This document shows positions 12,810 through 23,184 of a DNA stretch of 64,000 nucleotides, piece after piece. The stretch's first letter is position 1, and each line of letters starts with the position of its first letter. Origin of the DNA: Hirundichthys speculiger (taxonomy: Eukaryota; Chordata; Actinopteri; Beloniformes; Exocoetidae). The DNA is taken from positions 1,862,501-1,926,500 of the forward strand of contig JAGFBZ010002567.1 in NCBI GenBank assembly GCA_018398805.1. Reading direction: 5' to 3'. The notes beneath the pieces were generated by a model. The model searched no databases, was not told the origin of the DNA, and saw only the letters and a program-made list of their open reading frames with translations. A program made the translations under genes and the position numbers.

Positions 12810-13402
12810 CTACTCCACACTGACGGATGTTTCACGGGTGATGAGGCTCCAGAGTTCATCATTCAGAAAAAGAAAGATGAAATCAAGTGGCTCAAAATTT
12901 GTCAGATCATCTCCACAATAACCAACAGGCTCATCAAAATTTGGGATCCACTTTAGATATTCTTCCTCTCCTCTCAAGAATTCCCAGCCATCATCATTGT
13001 AATCATTGCCGCCGTGATTTGTGGTGCGGCGGTGAACGCCATCTCCACCACCATTAGTGGTTGTTTTCTACCGCGGCTTCCACAACCACGGCTGTTTTCA
13101 TCCCCGCTACATTCACCCATATTTGCGGTGTTATGAGACCCTCTGACATCCCGACCACGTCCTCTGCTTGGTTTTTGCAAGCCACACTGAGATGAAGCAC
13201 CTGCTATACTACGTTTTCCTTCTGACCTCCTAACTGACGAAGTACTTTGTTGATGGTAAACCGACCTCTCGGTATCGTAAGTAAATGAGAAAAATACTCT
13301 TTTGCTCTGTTCTGCACTCGTTCCGCTCAGCACTACCGTCTCTGCGACGGAGGGTGCTTTGCAAACTCTTTTTCTCTGAAACTTTGAATGGCACCACCCC
13401 AA
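12810..13402 (-). pseudogene. piggyBac transposase N-terminal remnant
   Basis: Two overlapping minus-strand frames. The 142-codon frame 13402-12974 is basic and Ser/Arg-rich with no domain I recognise. In another frame, from about 13075 to the TAG at 12810, the translation has DDGWEF, then an acidic stretch, YLKWIPNFDEP, and LDFIFLFLNDELWSLITRET. This matches the start of the piggyBac DDE_Tnp_1_7 domain, where relatives have P-x-(D/E)-F/Y-F-x-L-F-F-x-DEL-x-x-L-I-x-x-E-TN. The rest of the catalytic domain is absent, and the tandem repeats begin instead. The link between the two frames is inferred. Confidence 0.55.
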
Positions 13403-14447
13403 AAAAATCTACTCAGATTACAGGCACACATGTCTCCTATCTCCTGGTGAAAAGTAGTGACACGATTCGGCACCACATTTATAGATACAGCCTGTTTTAT
13501 TTAGCACTGTTGCTTGTCGCAATATTGCGACTTTGGCGCTCAAAGGGTTAATCCACACCAGACTCTGCCATCCATGTCTTTATGGACCTTGCTTTGTGCA
13601 CTGTTGCACAGGCGTGTTGGAAGAGGAAGGGACCAGCTCCAAACTGTTCCCACAAAGTTGGGATCATGAAATTGTCCAAAATGTCTTGGTCTGCTGAAGC
13701 ATTCAGAGTTCCTTTCACTGGAACTAAGGGGCCAAGCCCAGCTCCTGAAAAACAACCCCACACCATAATCCCCCCTCCACCAAACTTTACACTTGACACA
13801 ATGCAGTCAGACAAGTACCGTTCTCCTGGCAACCACCAAACCCAGACTCTTCCATCAGATTGCCAGATGGAGAAGTGTGATTCATCACTCCAGAGAAAGT
13901 TCCTCCACTGCTCTAGAATCCAGTGGCGGTGTGCTTTACACCACTGCAGCCGACACTTTGCATTGCACTTGGTGATATATGGCTTTGATGCAGCTGTTCG
14001 ACCATGAAAACCCATTCATGAAGCTCTCTGTTGAGCTAATCTGAAGGCCGCATGAAGTTTGGAGGTCTGTAGTGATTGACTCTGCAGAAAGTTGGTGACC
14101 TCTTAGCACTATGTGCTTCAGCATCCCCTGACCCGCTTTGTCAGTTTACATGTCCTACCACTTCGTGGCTGAGTTGCTGTCATTCCCAAACACTTCCATT
14201 TCCTTATAATATAGTTTACTGTGGAATATTTAGGAGTGAGGAAATTTCATGAATAGATTTGTTGCACAGGTATCATCCTATCACAGTTCCACGCTGGAAT
14301 TCACTGAGCTCCTGAGAGCGACCCATTCTTTCACAAATGTTTGTAGAAACAGACTGCATGCCTAGGTCCTTAATTTTATACACCTGTGGCCATGGAAGTG
14401 ACTGGTACATTTGGATGGATGAGTAAATACATTTGGCAATATAGTTT

Positions 14448-16523
14448 TTCAAGGATATGTTCACAATGTCAGCTCATTTTTTCGTTTATTTTTTATTTTT
14501 TTATTTTATTTTATTTAAACCTCACTTTGATTATCTAAATATTCTTGAAGGACAGTTATAGTAATTAAATTATGTCAACCTCTCTGAAAAGGTTTGAATC
14601 AAAGCAATTGAACTTATTTTTCTTTATTTTTGAAGATGTCCCATCTTCCATCCAGAAGGGTTTTTCTATTCAGATTGACTGGTGGGGAGAATCCAGTTTA
14701 TGGGCTGGATTCACACTGGAGGATTTCAACTGTCTCAGATGAAAGATGGGCAGTCATGGGAAAAGTCAGCCACCGTATCTCAAACATGGTGGTTGTATAT
14801 CTGAAAGTGAGACAGGAACAAAGATGAAAGATATTTTAGAATCAACTCACGACCAGACAGGCTACAACAGATATCAAGCAATGTCAGAAATCTAGAGGCA
14901 TTGTCTCACAATATGCCTGCCTGTCACTTCTCTACTATCTTTGTCAGCTAACTAATCAATAAGAATGCACTATGAAATGACACAGACATCAGCATGTCCA
15001 TACCGTTGAGTGTATAGAAACTATGGGCGAACTGTCCAGTGACGTGACCCACAGTTTTGCAGAGAGCATTTGAAGCCTGTTTTTTTTCTTGAACTGTGCG
15101 GTGCCATGTTGTTGGAGCATGCCCACCAGTTGACTGTAAGATGCAGATGGACCGCTGAATCTTAACTTGTTGAATTGTTCTCCCATGTTGTGCCATGTGT
15201 TTGTGGAGTTGCTACTTAATTTCTCCAATTTCCTCCAGTTTTTGCCTGAAACGTAAGCGTCACAGAATGCAGAACTGCCGTGGAACTTCCCTCAACAGCC
15301 ACCGTGAAATGCCGACATTCATGCAAATGAGAGTAGTCACACCAGAAGCACACTGTGGAGGTCCAGAAGCATCCCAGGAGCCACTTTCAGTCCTGCTCAG
15401 AGATATGCATCAAGTCCATTTTACTGGTGGACCATTGCTAGACCATGGAAATTTGCACGCAGTACATCAGACTGGCAGAAAATCAGACAGGAGACTATCA
15501 GAAAATCTGGTGAATTTTTTTAATAAAACACCATAAGAGGGTTCTTACTGAAACACGCAACTGTCACATGACCGTGAACCCTTTGAAATCAGTTTCTTGC
15601 AATTCTGAGCAGGTGGCGCGTGCAGATGCTCCACTTTGACAAGTTGCCTGTGGGACTTGGGGTCACACCATAGATGGAACAAAACTGCTTCAAAACTGAA
15701 ATACAGCTATGTTCTGTGGCCCTTTGGCCTGAGGACGGTGTTAGATTTGAAGTGGACCGGGTTGATTTTTTTTGAAGAAGATACTTTTGAGTTTGTTAGA
15801 TACTCATGTCATGTATGGAATGACTACATTTTTTTCAACTTGTTTTGTTTTTGCTCACCTTTCGGTGCTGTAGTATATTTTCCCAGACTTTTTAGCAGAC
15901 CTGACAACCTCAGAAGCACTTTACAGAACCATATATACCAAGACAAATCATTCAAATAAATATTGGTAATTGACATAGTTACAGCTCACTTATGAATGTG
16001 TGCTGTCAGGGCTGATTCTACCATGTGAACACCAACAGAACAGGCAAAGAAAGACTTTATCACAATAACACGGGAATTTACTATGGGATGTCACTGTGCC
16101 ACCAAGAAAGGTGTCAAAAATTTAACAAGAAATAAAAAAAAAGAAAAAAATAATATTAAGTATGAGCTGTAAAATAACCCCTTTTGTAAAAATACTGTTG
16201 TAACCTTCAAGAAGCAAATAACCCAATCTCTTTTTCTATATTGATCATGCTCTTAATATCTGACAAATGAAAAGGCAGATAAATTTTCACTCACTTCCTT
16301 GTGGGCGCTTAGAGACTGAAAAGAGATTGAGAGGAATCTCCCCATGTCCACTGACAATCATTATCTCCACTGACTGCCATAGCCATAGCAAGTTGAGTGA
16401 TAGCTATGGCTGTAGCTTCACTGTGCCATTTAACTGGACTCCTTTCTTTGTATGAAAAAACACATGTATGTGAAGGGAATTGACTTACTGACCAAAGTAT
16501 GTCACAGTCCACCAAGATAAATC
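14448..16523. other. Non-coding DNA, no gene recognised
   Basis: Open frames at 15195-15536 (113 codons, plus), 15636-15959 (107 codons, plus) and 14948-15228 (minus) have no recognisable domain, and neighbouring antisense frames overlap. An AATAAA lies near 15521. A degenerate transposon is possible in 14950-15540, but I cannot name one. Confidence 0.4.
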
Positions 16524-16985
16524 TTTGGTTAAACTGGTGGCAGCAAACTGGTACTAGAAATTACAGATTTACAGATTGCGATAAAATCCGCCTTCTAGAT
16601 CAGATCCAGATCAGCCTTTGAAATTTGATAGAGGTTCCCATTTTCAATCCCTGAGTCAAATTTCATGAGTTTTGGGCAATAATTAACGAATATATTTAGA
16701 AACATGATTTTTGGACCCATTGACCGCAATGTTATAGAAAATTTGAAAGTGATCCAGAATCCAGGATTTCTTCCGGATCACACCCAAAATGAAATCATTT
16801 CTCTTTTCACATTTATGACAACTTCTGAAAATTTCATCAAAATCCATCAACAGTATATCTTTTTGAGTTATCTTGTACACAGACAGACAGACAAACAAAC
16901 AAACAAACAAACAGACAGACAGACAGACAGACAGATAAACGCCGGCAAAAACATTACCTCCTTGACGGAGGTAAAAATGGCAAAC
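16524..16985. repeat. Fish dispersed repeat with GACA tract and CCTCC/GGAGG end
   Basis: Moderately conserved AT-rich sequence leads into a GAGTTATCTTGTACACAGAC block, then a GACA/CAAA tract (16883-16936), then GCCGGCAAAAACATTACC and a palindromic CCTCCTTGACGGAGG. This order (TTGAGTTAT, GACAGACA tract, AACGCCGG, ACCTCC-GGAGGT) is known to me as a dispersed repeat of fishes and some invertebrates; the class is unknown to me. The left boundary is a guess. A related end occurs near 55236-55300. Confidence 0.5.
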
Positions 16986-19900
16986 TGTGAATTGGACAGA
17001 CTTATAGCTCTGTACATATTGTACATGTTGTAAATCCTGCTTTAGTTTTTTTAGTTATTTCATTTCTCTGTATTTCTGCACATTGGCTTCTTCCTGTACA
17101 TCTGGGTCAAAGCTGGAACTGTGGAACTGTGAAGCACACAGAGAGTGTGTAGGCCAGTTTTAGCCGAGTTGAATGTTTACATGCAGGGATTAGCTCAGCT
17201 TGAACTTCAATTTTCAATTTCAATTTTCTAAACAGCTGCAGATGTGAGCATACTGATTCAGTTGCATTACAACAGTTTGCTCAATTTATTTGAAATTAAA
17301 TTCGACATATAGGTAAAAAGTACAGGATTGTCCACATTGAAAATAACTGATCTTGTCTTGGACATTATTAGATGCAATAATTCAACACCAAATGCCATGT
17401 TAACAGCTGTAGTTTCTTCAATAATTTGGAGAGTATTGTTTGTTTGTTTGTTTTCTGTGGGCCATCTAAATTAATACTTTCCAACAATAAAATAGTCTTT
17501 GAATAGCTGAATGGTGGGAAGTCTGTAATGGTTCAGTCAGTAGAGAGTAATGGATAAGCATAGCTTTTACAGGACTTTATAGCATAAAAACAAAGAAGGA
17601 AAAAAGCTTATTAAATGAACAAGGGCACCTTACTATTAGTCCTTTACAGTTATTGTTGGAGTGGTTCACACTCAGATTTCTACAGTTTTAGTCAAAGGTC
17701 ACTTGTCATCAGACTGTTCCCTGAAGGATTCAAATAGATTAACTTCCTAAAAATTAAAGTTAAGAGGCTGATTGAAATAAACGTACTATAATAATATGAG
17801 AATAACTGCTTCGTGTGTAGTGTTACACTTATAAAAAGAACAAGCAGTTTGAAAATCACAAATTAAGAGCACTTTATTAAAAATGCCAAAATCAAGCAAG
17901 TGCATGAGAGCCCTGCACTGCAGTATATTTATCTCTCATTATGTTTACTGTGGTCTATGGCCTCGGAGATGTTTTCTATTTTCTTGCCTTAATGTCAAAC
18001 TTTTCTTCTGCTTTTTTGATGGGTTTTGTGTTCTTTGCTTATTGCTAGTATTTCCATTTGAAGTCCTATGTTTCATGCGTTAGCATTATTTCCAGTTGCC
18101 TTTTTTTTAACCTTCTTTTTTTAGTTTCTTCTTTGTGCATCCTGATCAGTTTTGCTTCCTGTCTGTGTGTGGGATGTGAGTTTTGTTGGTAACCTGCATC
18201 ATCTTATTCATTTTCCTCCTTCTACTCTTGGGTTTTCTATCTTCTACATCAGATCCTAGTCCTTGTTTATATGTGCTGGTTTTCTTCAGTGTGAAGATGT
18301 GCTACCTGCTTCCATTCTTGACTTCACATATTTTGGATTATCTGCCACTGCAGCAGTTTGAATTTATTTATTTGTGTGTGTGCACCTGCGCACATGTGTG
18401 TGTGAAAGTCATTTTTATTGTAAAATCAACCTGACTCCTCCTGTGGACCTGCGTACGGGTCCTCCACCTACCAAACATTTCCTGATGATGTTCTTTAAAA
18501 GTTCTACAAATGAGCTTTATCAAGTCGACATGGAACACATGGAAGCTGTGGGAGAGGATGCACACCAGTGTCAGCCGCTGACCAGTATTCATTAACCAGC
18601 TGTGCTAAGCGTCACAGTAACTATCTGCAAGACAATGCCAAGTCAAATGAGTCAATCAAGCCTGCTGGCTTTGTTCCCATTACGCTCAGCCCCCACTGTC
18701 AGGCTGGTGTTAAGCACTCATTAAGCCCAAAGAATAATGGTATAAGAGAAAATGAAAATGCCCCCCTGGGGCTTCCTATGATTTCAAAAAAGTAGTAAGT
18801 GATTTGTAGTAGGTTGCTTCTGCAGCAACACAATTAGTTGCTCAGTGTGTGCACGTGGCCAGTGCATGCATATATTGTGCTTAACAGCCTGCTACGGTGT
18901 AGGGGATGCGCTGTCCACACAGATTGGATTGCTTCTCAGTGTGAGCACATTTTTGGCCCTTGACACATGCTGCGTACTCAAGCGGTGTTCTCTTTAATTA
19001 TGTATTTATCCACTGTTGTTTTGGTCTTGACATTGATATCCACATTTATGAAATCTGGACCCTGTAATCAGTCATTAACTGCAGCACTTGGAACTCTTTT
19101 CGTGACAAACCCAATAAATTATATTTCAATCTTGGAAAGCCACGTATATTCACACAGAACCAGATGACAAATAAAATATAAGTAATCACTGTGTGAACAA
19201 AAATGAAAAAAAAAAAGTGTCAGGCACCGCCAATTACTTTTACAAGTGGTAAGAAGGGTCATATTCACTTTAAACTGCATGAGAGCTTGTCAGTTTGTCC
19301 CCCCACCAAAGAAAAGCAAAAGAGAAAAAAAAAGCCTTTGCTTCACTTAGTGCCTCTCAACAAACATCATTAGAGAAAGACAGAGAGAAACAAACACTAT
19401 CACAGGCAAAGACGAGAATTCAGGAAATGCACAGCCCTACACACACAAACACTCATATGTGTATTTATGCGCACTTGGTTCCATGGTGAGTTGACAGAAC
19501 TGGGACAACCAATTGTGAAGTAAAAAGACCCCGTAAGGCACAATGTCTACCACCCAATGGTGACTGCTGGCAGCCAAACCAGCCCAAGCTTTAAGTAATG
19601 ATGGCAGCATGTGGCTCACCAGGGGGTGCTTTAAAAGCTGCAAGAATGTCTGCAGTGCAGTAGTTTGTCCTCAGATTCACACATACAAACACACACACAC
19701 ACGTACAAACACACAAGCGCTTGTAATACATAGTTGTAAACTTTTAAAATGTCTAGTTTAGAAATGAATGTCCCAAACTCTTTCTTAAAATCTCTGTGTG
19801 CTCTCACTAAGTATATTAAAGAACTAGTTTCTATGTGAATCAGTGCAGACATACACTGTGAACAGACTGCTTTTAGCACCTTTTGTAGGTCTGTGCAGAG

Positions 19901-20235
19901 AAAGACCATTGTTTTAGAAAGGATAAACAATCTGTCACACTGCAATCATGTTTTCCATTATGTGTCCCTAGTTCAATATTTATGTGCTTTTAATGGCATT
20001 AAAATATTCACTTTCCTTTTTCTTAAAGGTTTGCAATTATCCTCTCTTTAGATATAGTAACAAAAAAGATCTTATACTTACACATAAATGTGGGGTTCAG
20101 CCTAAGACACATTAAGTACGTGAAAAATAAAATAATAAATAAAAATTAGGGTGACCTATGAATATAGCATGTGTAAGAAGAGAAACTTTATGGCTGTAGG
20201 TGGACATGTGAGATCCAAAATAGAGTCGTCTACAG
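16986..20235. other. Non-coding DNA, no gene seen
   Basis: AT-rich sequence with T-rich stretches around 18080-18130 and CA-rich tracts around 19440-19715. The stretch 18600-18790 has balanced composition, is free of simple repeats and holds homeobox-like CATTAAG and TAATGG words. It could be a conserved non-coding element, but that cannot be tested here. No exon is recognised. Confidence 0.4.
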
Positions 20236-20524
20236 CAGTGTTTCTCAACCTTTTTTCAGGCGAGGCACCCTTTAAATTCATGAAAAATCTGAAGGCACCC
20301 TAAACTTTTTCTTTCTATTTTAATGTAAGTTAACATTGTCACACATGTTTCAGAGGATCAACAAATACAATGCACATGTAACAAACCACACACATTATAT
20401 TATAATCTGTGTTTATATTATATTACATTATTTATTTATTAATTTTGCTTATTTTGTATACTGTCAGATGCTTTTCTGCGGCACCCCTGAGAGGGGCGCG
20501 CGACACCCCGGTTGAGAAACACTG
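20236..20524. mobile_element. hAT-type MITE, 289 bp
   Basis: Perfect 15-bp inverted ends (CAGTGTTTCTCAACC and its complement) are flanked by an 8-bp target duplication with one mismatch (20228-20235 GTCTACAG, 20525-20532 ATCTACAG). CAG-type ends plus an 8-bp duplication fit the hAT superfamily. The interior has no coding capacity. It includes GGCACCC repeats on both sides and an AT-rich centre. A second copy, cut in two, lies at 23038-23184 in the opposite orientation. Confidence 0.85.
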
Positions 20525-20724
20525 ATCTACAGCTACAAAGCTCCTCATCTTCACATATAATATACTAGGTCACCCTTATTATAATTTATTACAGTAAATA
20601 TTTAGTATCAAGTATGGTTTTTCACTTCCCATATTATTTGACTCACCAAACATCTAAACTTCCCAGGCAGCATTGGTCTTTTGTACACATGCAGTTAAGC
20701 AAAGTTTAAAATGTCACATTATAA

Positions 20725-21696
20725 GGGCCCGATCTTCTGCCAAAACTCCTAAAGTTGCTATTAAGGGATAGCGGGTAGCAGGAGGGGGGTTCCCCCGCAA
20801 AGAACGCAATCTTCCAGCTTCCTAAATCCGTGATCCTTACCTGCGCTGGCAGCTATATTATGCATGGGAGTGGTTAGGGCGTTCCACCTGTTAAACCAAT
20901 CAGTGCATCGGTAGCCATTGCCTTTAAGAGCAGGTTGGGCTACTCGCAAACTGCGATGGAGCGTCTTTTCATCCAGATTGGAGCAGCTCTCATGCGCAGC
21001 TCATCTGGGACTCTGCAGTAAAGCTTCCTCCTCTTCCTTCCTTCTCCTCCTCCTCTGCACTGATATATACATAAAAATATTTTTACACAGACAATTCCTA
21101 TCGGCTACCTGAAAGTCCCAGATAGTTGGTGCGCTCCCGGTAAACATGGCTAGGCAAAGCCGTGGGAACATATTCTCAGCAGGGGGTGCTGGGAGTCTGA
21201 GACAGCTGTGCATCTTGTTGCAGCTGATGTGCCTTTTAAAATACTGCAGAACGAATCACTGCACGTGCATTTAAAGATCACAGTTTCAGACAATAAAAAC
21301 GTCTGCAAGGAATACGGTGATGCGTAATCAAGAGGTAGAGCCGTTTGTGGACGTCTACATGTGACCAGGTGGAAGCACATATGCCATTTGGACGCGCTCT
21401 TTTACGCGCCGACATGCGGGTTGCACTTTCTGCAAACTCTGTATCTTCGATCGGGGGTAGCAAGTAGCAGGTGGTCTGACCACCCGCTACCCGCTATGCT
21501 AAACCCGCGATCGGAAGATATTGAGTTTGCGGAAAGCGCAAAAGACACACCCATTGACACACCTAGAATGTGAGTAAGGGAGTCGGCATAGTGGGTAGCG
21601 GCTTTAGGGAAGCAGAAGATTGCATTAGCGGAGGTTCCTAAACCCGCAATTTGTGGGTAGCGGGTAGCGGCTAGCGGGAGGTGTACGATCGGGGCC
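20725..21696. mobile_element. PIF/Harbinger-type non-autonomous element
   Basis: A 972-bp element flanked by TAA on both sides (20722-20724 and 21697-21699), with ends GGGCCCGATC and, inverted, GGCCCCGATC (9 of 10 alike). A 3-bp TWA duplication with GG-starting ends is the Harbinger pattern. It is GC-richer than the surroundings and repeats the word GGGTAGCGG near both ends and in the middle. Short open frames at 20761-21573 on both strands follow no known domain, and no Harbinger transposase or Myb-like frame is present. The superfamily call rests on the ends and duplication only. Confidence 0.65.
21428..21535. repeat. Internal palindrome of the Harbinger-type element
   Basis: An imperfect inverted repeat centred near 21478: arms start TCTGCAAACTC on the left and end GAGTTTGCGGA on the right. 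The inner 13-bp stem around GGTGGTC/GACCACC has one mismatch. Arm parts CGATCGGGGGTAG and CCCGCGATCG resemble the element's own termini, which suggests two ends joined head to head. Confidence 0.75.
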
Positions 21697-21699
21697 TAA

Positions 21700-22006
21700 G
21701 TGTGCGAGGTAGCAGTCAATATCAATCCATCACATGAGTACTGCTTCGCCACTGCTGACACATACCTTTTAGTTTGAAGCAAATAAACCAAAAAGAGTTG
21801 CATAGGTGAAGAGGTTATTCAAATATAACAGTGCACCCTGACAATAATATACATTTGCAGGTGGAATGCACTGCATATTTTCATAAAGACATATGAAAGG
21901 ACGTATGAAAAAGACGTGAAAGTGGCACTCAGTGCGGATGTTTTTTTAAAAAAAAGAACACTTTAAATCTGTAAGATGAGAATGTGCACTGTTCTTTTGG
22001 GCTCAT
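21700..22006. other. Non-coding DNA, no gene seen
   Basis: Unremarkable AT-rich sequence between the Harbinger-type element and the second Penelope-like fragment. Confidence 0.4.
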
Positions 22007-22378
22007 TTTCTTAGTTCTTGAAGATGTTTCAGCTCATAAGCCAAATGGCTTTTACAGATCTAGCTGACTGGTGGAGTTTCAGACTTACTGTTGCTGGTCC
22101 ATTCAAGTGCAATGTAAATGACTCACTCTTTCCTTCTATGGTTTGCTAGGGTCAATTGTCCACCATACAGTTTACCTGATCAACATGTGAGATTTTTTTG
22201 TTCACATGAATCAACGAGTGAATCGCTGTGAAACTGTCCAAGGCTGCATTCTCAGTGTTGAAGAAACCATGTGAGTTGAACAGCCTAACGGCAGTTCAAG
22301 AGCCATCGAGTTAATCAGTCAGTTGTGGTCGGTTCAGTTTTTTTTAGGATTACAACAACTTGGACGACTGAGAATCTA
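22007..22378 (-). mobile_element. Second Penelope-like terminal fragment (degenerate)
   Basis: On the minus strand near 22060-22015 the order CTGTAAAAGCC, TTGGCTTATGAG, GAAACATCTTC matches the segment at 1920-1955, with the GAAAC part kept but CTGATGA lost. At the other side, 22352-22372 reads CTTGGACGACTGAGAATC, like the Penelope-like 3' terminus but in plus orientation. Mixed orientation of ends is known in this group, but rearrangement is equally possible. No coding sequence remains. Confidence 0.35.
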
Positions 22379-22506
22379 TACATATGCTACATACTGAAAT
22401 TAATCGCTAGATTATGACTTCTGTTCAGTCTAATGATGTTCAGATTTAACGTGCCAATGCTTAATGATGTTCACCTTTGATGTCATTACATATCATGTAT
22501 TTGCAT

Positions 22507-22617
22507 TTTGAACTCAATTCGATTCAATTCAATTTTATTTGTATAGCATCTGATACAATGTCAATTGTCTCTAGGTGCTTTACAGAGACCCAGAGCATGA
22601 CCCCCGAGCAAATATCA
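22507..22617 (-). mobile_element. L2-type LINE tail, strongly truncated
   Basis: This is the reverse complement of the 1400-1520 segment: a TTCAATTCAATTTTATTTG tail, a GACAATGTCAATTGTC-like block, GCTTTACAGAGACCCAGA and a GAGCAAATATCATTAA block. About 110 bp of 3' end survive. Confidence 0.7.
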
Positions 22618-23037
22618 TTAACTAAGAATATACTCATTGCTTATAAGAAGCAGAAGGGGTCGAAGATGTTGGTCCACAATTTCAAGCACTGAAGATGCTC
22701 AAAGCCCAATGTTCTTTATAGTTTTGCAACTTGTGTTGTCCAGATGTATACTTTTTTTACTTCACAACAACTACATGAAACATGGTGATATAATCCCTTC
22801 TTTATAGAATTACGTGACCCTATGTCTGAGCAGCTGCTTTACACTCAGCCATTTTTGAAGGGAACTCTAAATAGATAGGCGCTGGCATGAGCATTTCACC
22901 CAGAGAGTAATAGGAAGAAGCACCATAACAATCCACAGAAACAAACTGTATTTGGTAAATAATTGTTATATTAAAACTGCATTTTGGGGCCTTATTGTAT
23001 AATGCTGATTCATAAGTCAGTGACTTTTGCTCTAGAT
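22618..23037. other. Non-coding DNA, no gene seen
   Basis: Ordinary sequence up to the hAT MITE. The 8 bp just before that MITE are CTCTAGAT. Confidence 0.4.
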
Positions 23038-23184
23038 CAGTGTTTCTCAACCGGGGTGCCGCGCCCCCCTCAGGGGTGCCGCAGAAACGCATCTGACAGT
23101 ATGCAAAATAAGCAAAATTAATAAATAAACAATGAAATATAATATAAACCGGATTATAATATAATGTGTGTGGTTTGTTACATG
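23038..23184. mobile_element. hAT-type MITE, half, cut by the hAT insertion
   Basis: Starts CAGTGTTTCTCAACCGGGG and matches the inverted right half of the MITE at 20236-20524, including the CTGACAGTATGCAAAATAAG block and the AT-rich centre. It stops after TTTGTTACATG, where the BED-finger hAT element begins. The remaining half is not found on the far side. Confidence 0.85.

Larger units (their letters stand above)
12068..13547 (-). mobile_element. piggyBac-type element in a TTAA site
   Basis: A 1,480-bp insert bounded by TTAA at 12064-12067 and 13548-13551. The ends are CCCTTTAGGCGCC on the left and GGCGCTCAAAGGG on the right, which pair as an inverted repeat with one slip; a CCC start next to TTAA is the piggyBac signature. 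Removing the insert and one TTAA rejoins the host Tc1-like element at a point where its relatives read continuously. Inside are diverged tandem repeats (12101-12720) and a remnant of the N-terminal part of the transposase (12810-13402). The catalytic core is missing, so the copy is non-autonomous. Confidence 0.85.
11836..14326 (-). pseudogene. Tc1-like transposase, interrupted and mutated
   Basis: Reading right to left, the frame starts MGRSQELSEFQRGTVIG at 14326, a typical start for this family, then breaks and resumes in the 155-codon frame 14015-13548. That frame holds the first catalytic D in LWSDESHFS and the glycine-rich [13 protein letters not shown] block. The expected second-D motif reads HACATVHKA, so the aspartate (HDCAPVHKA type in relatives) is alanine. 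The coding continues past the piggyBac insert, through SPDLN and a degenerate helix with the third acidic residue altered, to a TGA at 11836. At least one frameshift, a lost catalytic residue and a 1.48-kb insertion make it dead. Confidence 0.85.
11763..14447 (-). mobile_element. Older Tc1-like element, split by a piggyBac insertion
   Basis: The left end reads CACTATATTGCCAAAAG and the right end, on the other strand, ACTATATTGCCAAATG; these are the inverted ends of a widespread fish Tc1-like family. Without the insert at 12068-13547 plus one TTAA copy, the element would be about 1.2 kb. The two halves line up as one transposase on the minus strand. The right terminus is degenerate and no clean TA duplication can be set. 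It is clearly older than Tc1 copies A and B, judging by its many coding lesions. It belongs to a different family: the sequence is unrelated outside the common DDE fold. Confidence 0.9.

Noticed and set aside
13582..14007. 141-codon plus-strand frame
   Set aside because: It is the antisense shadow of the Tc1-like transposase pseudogene.
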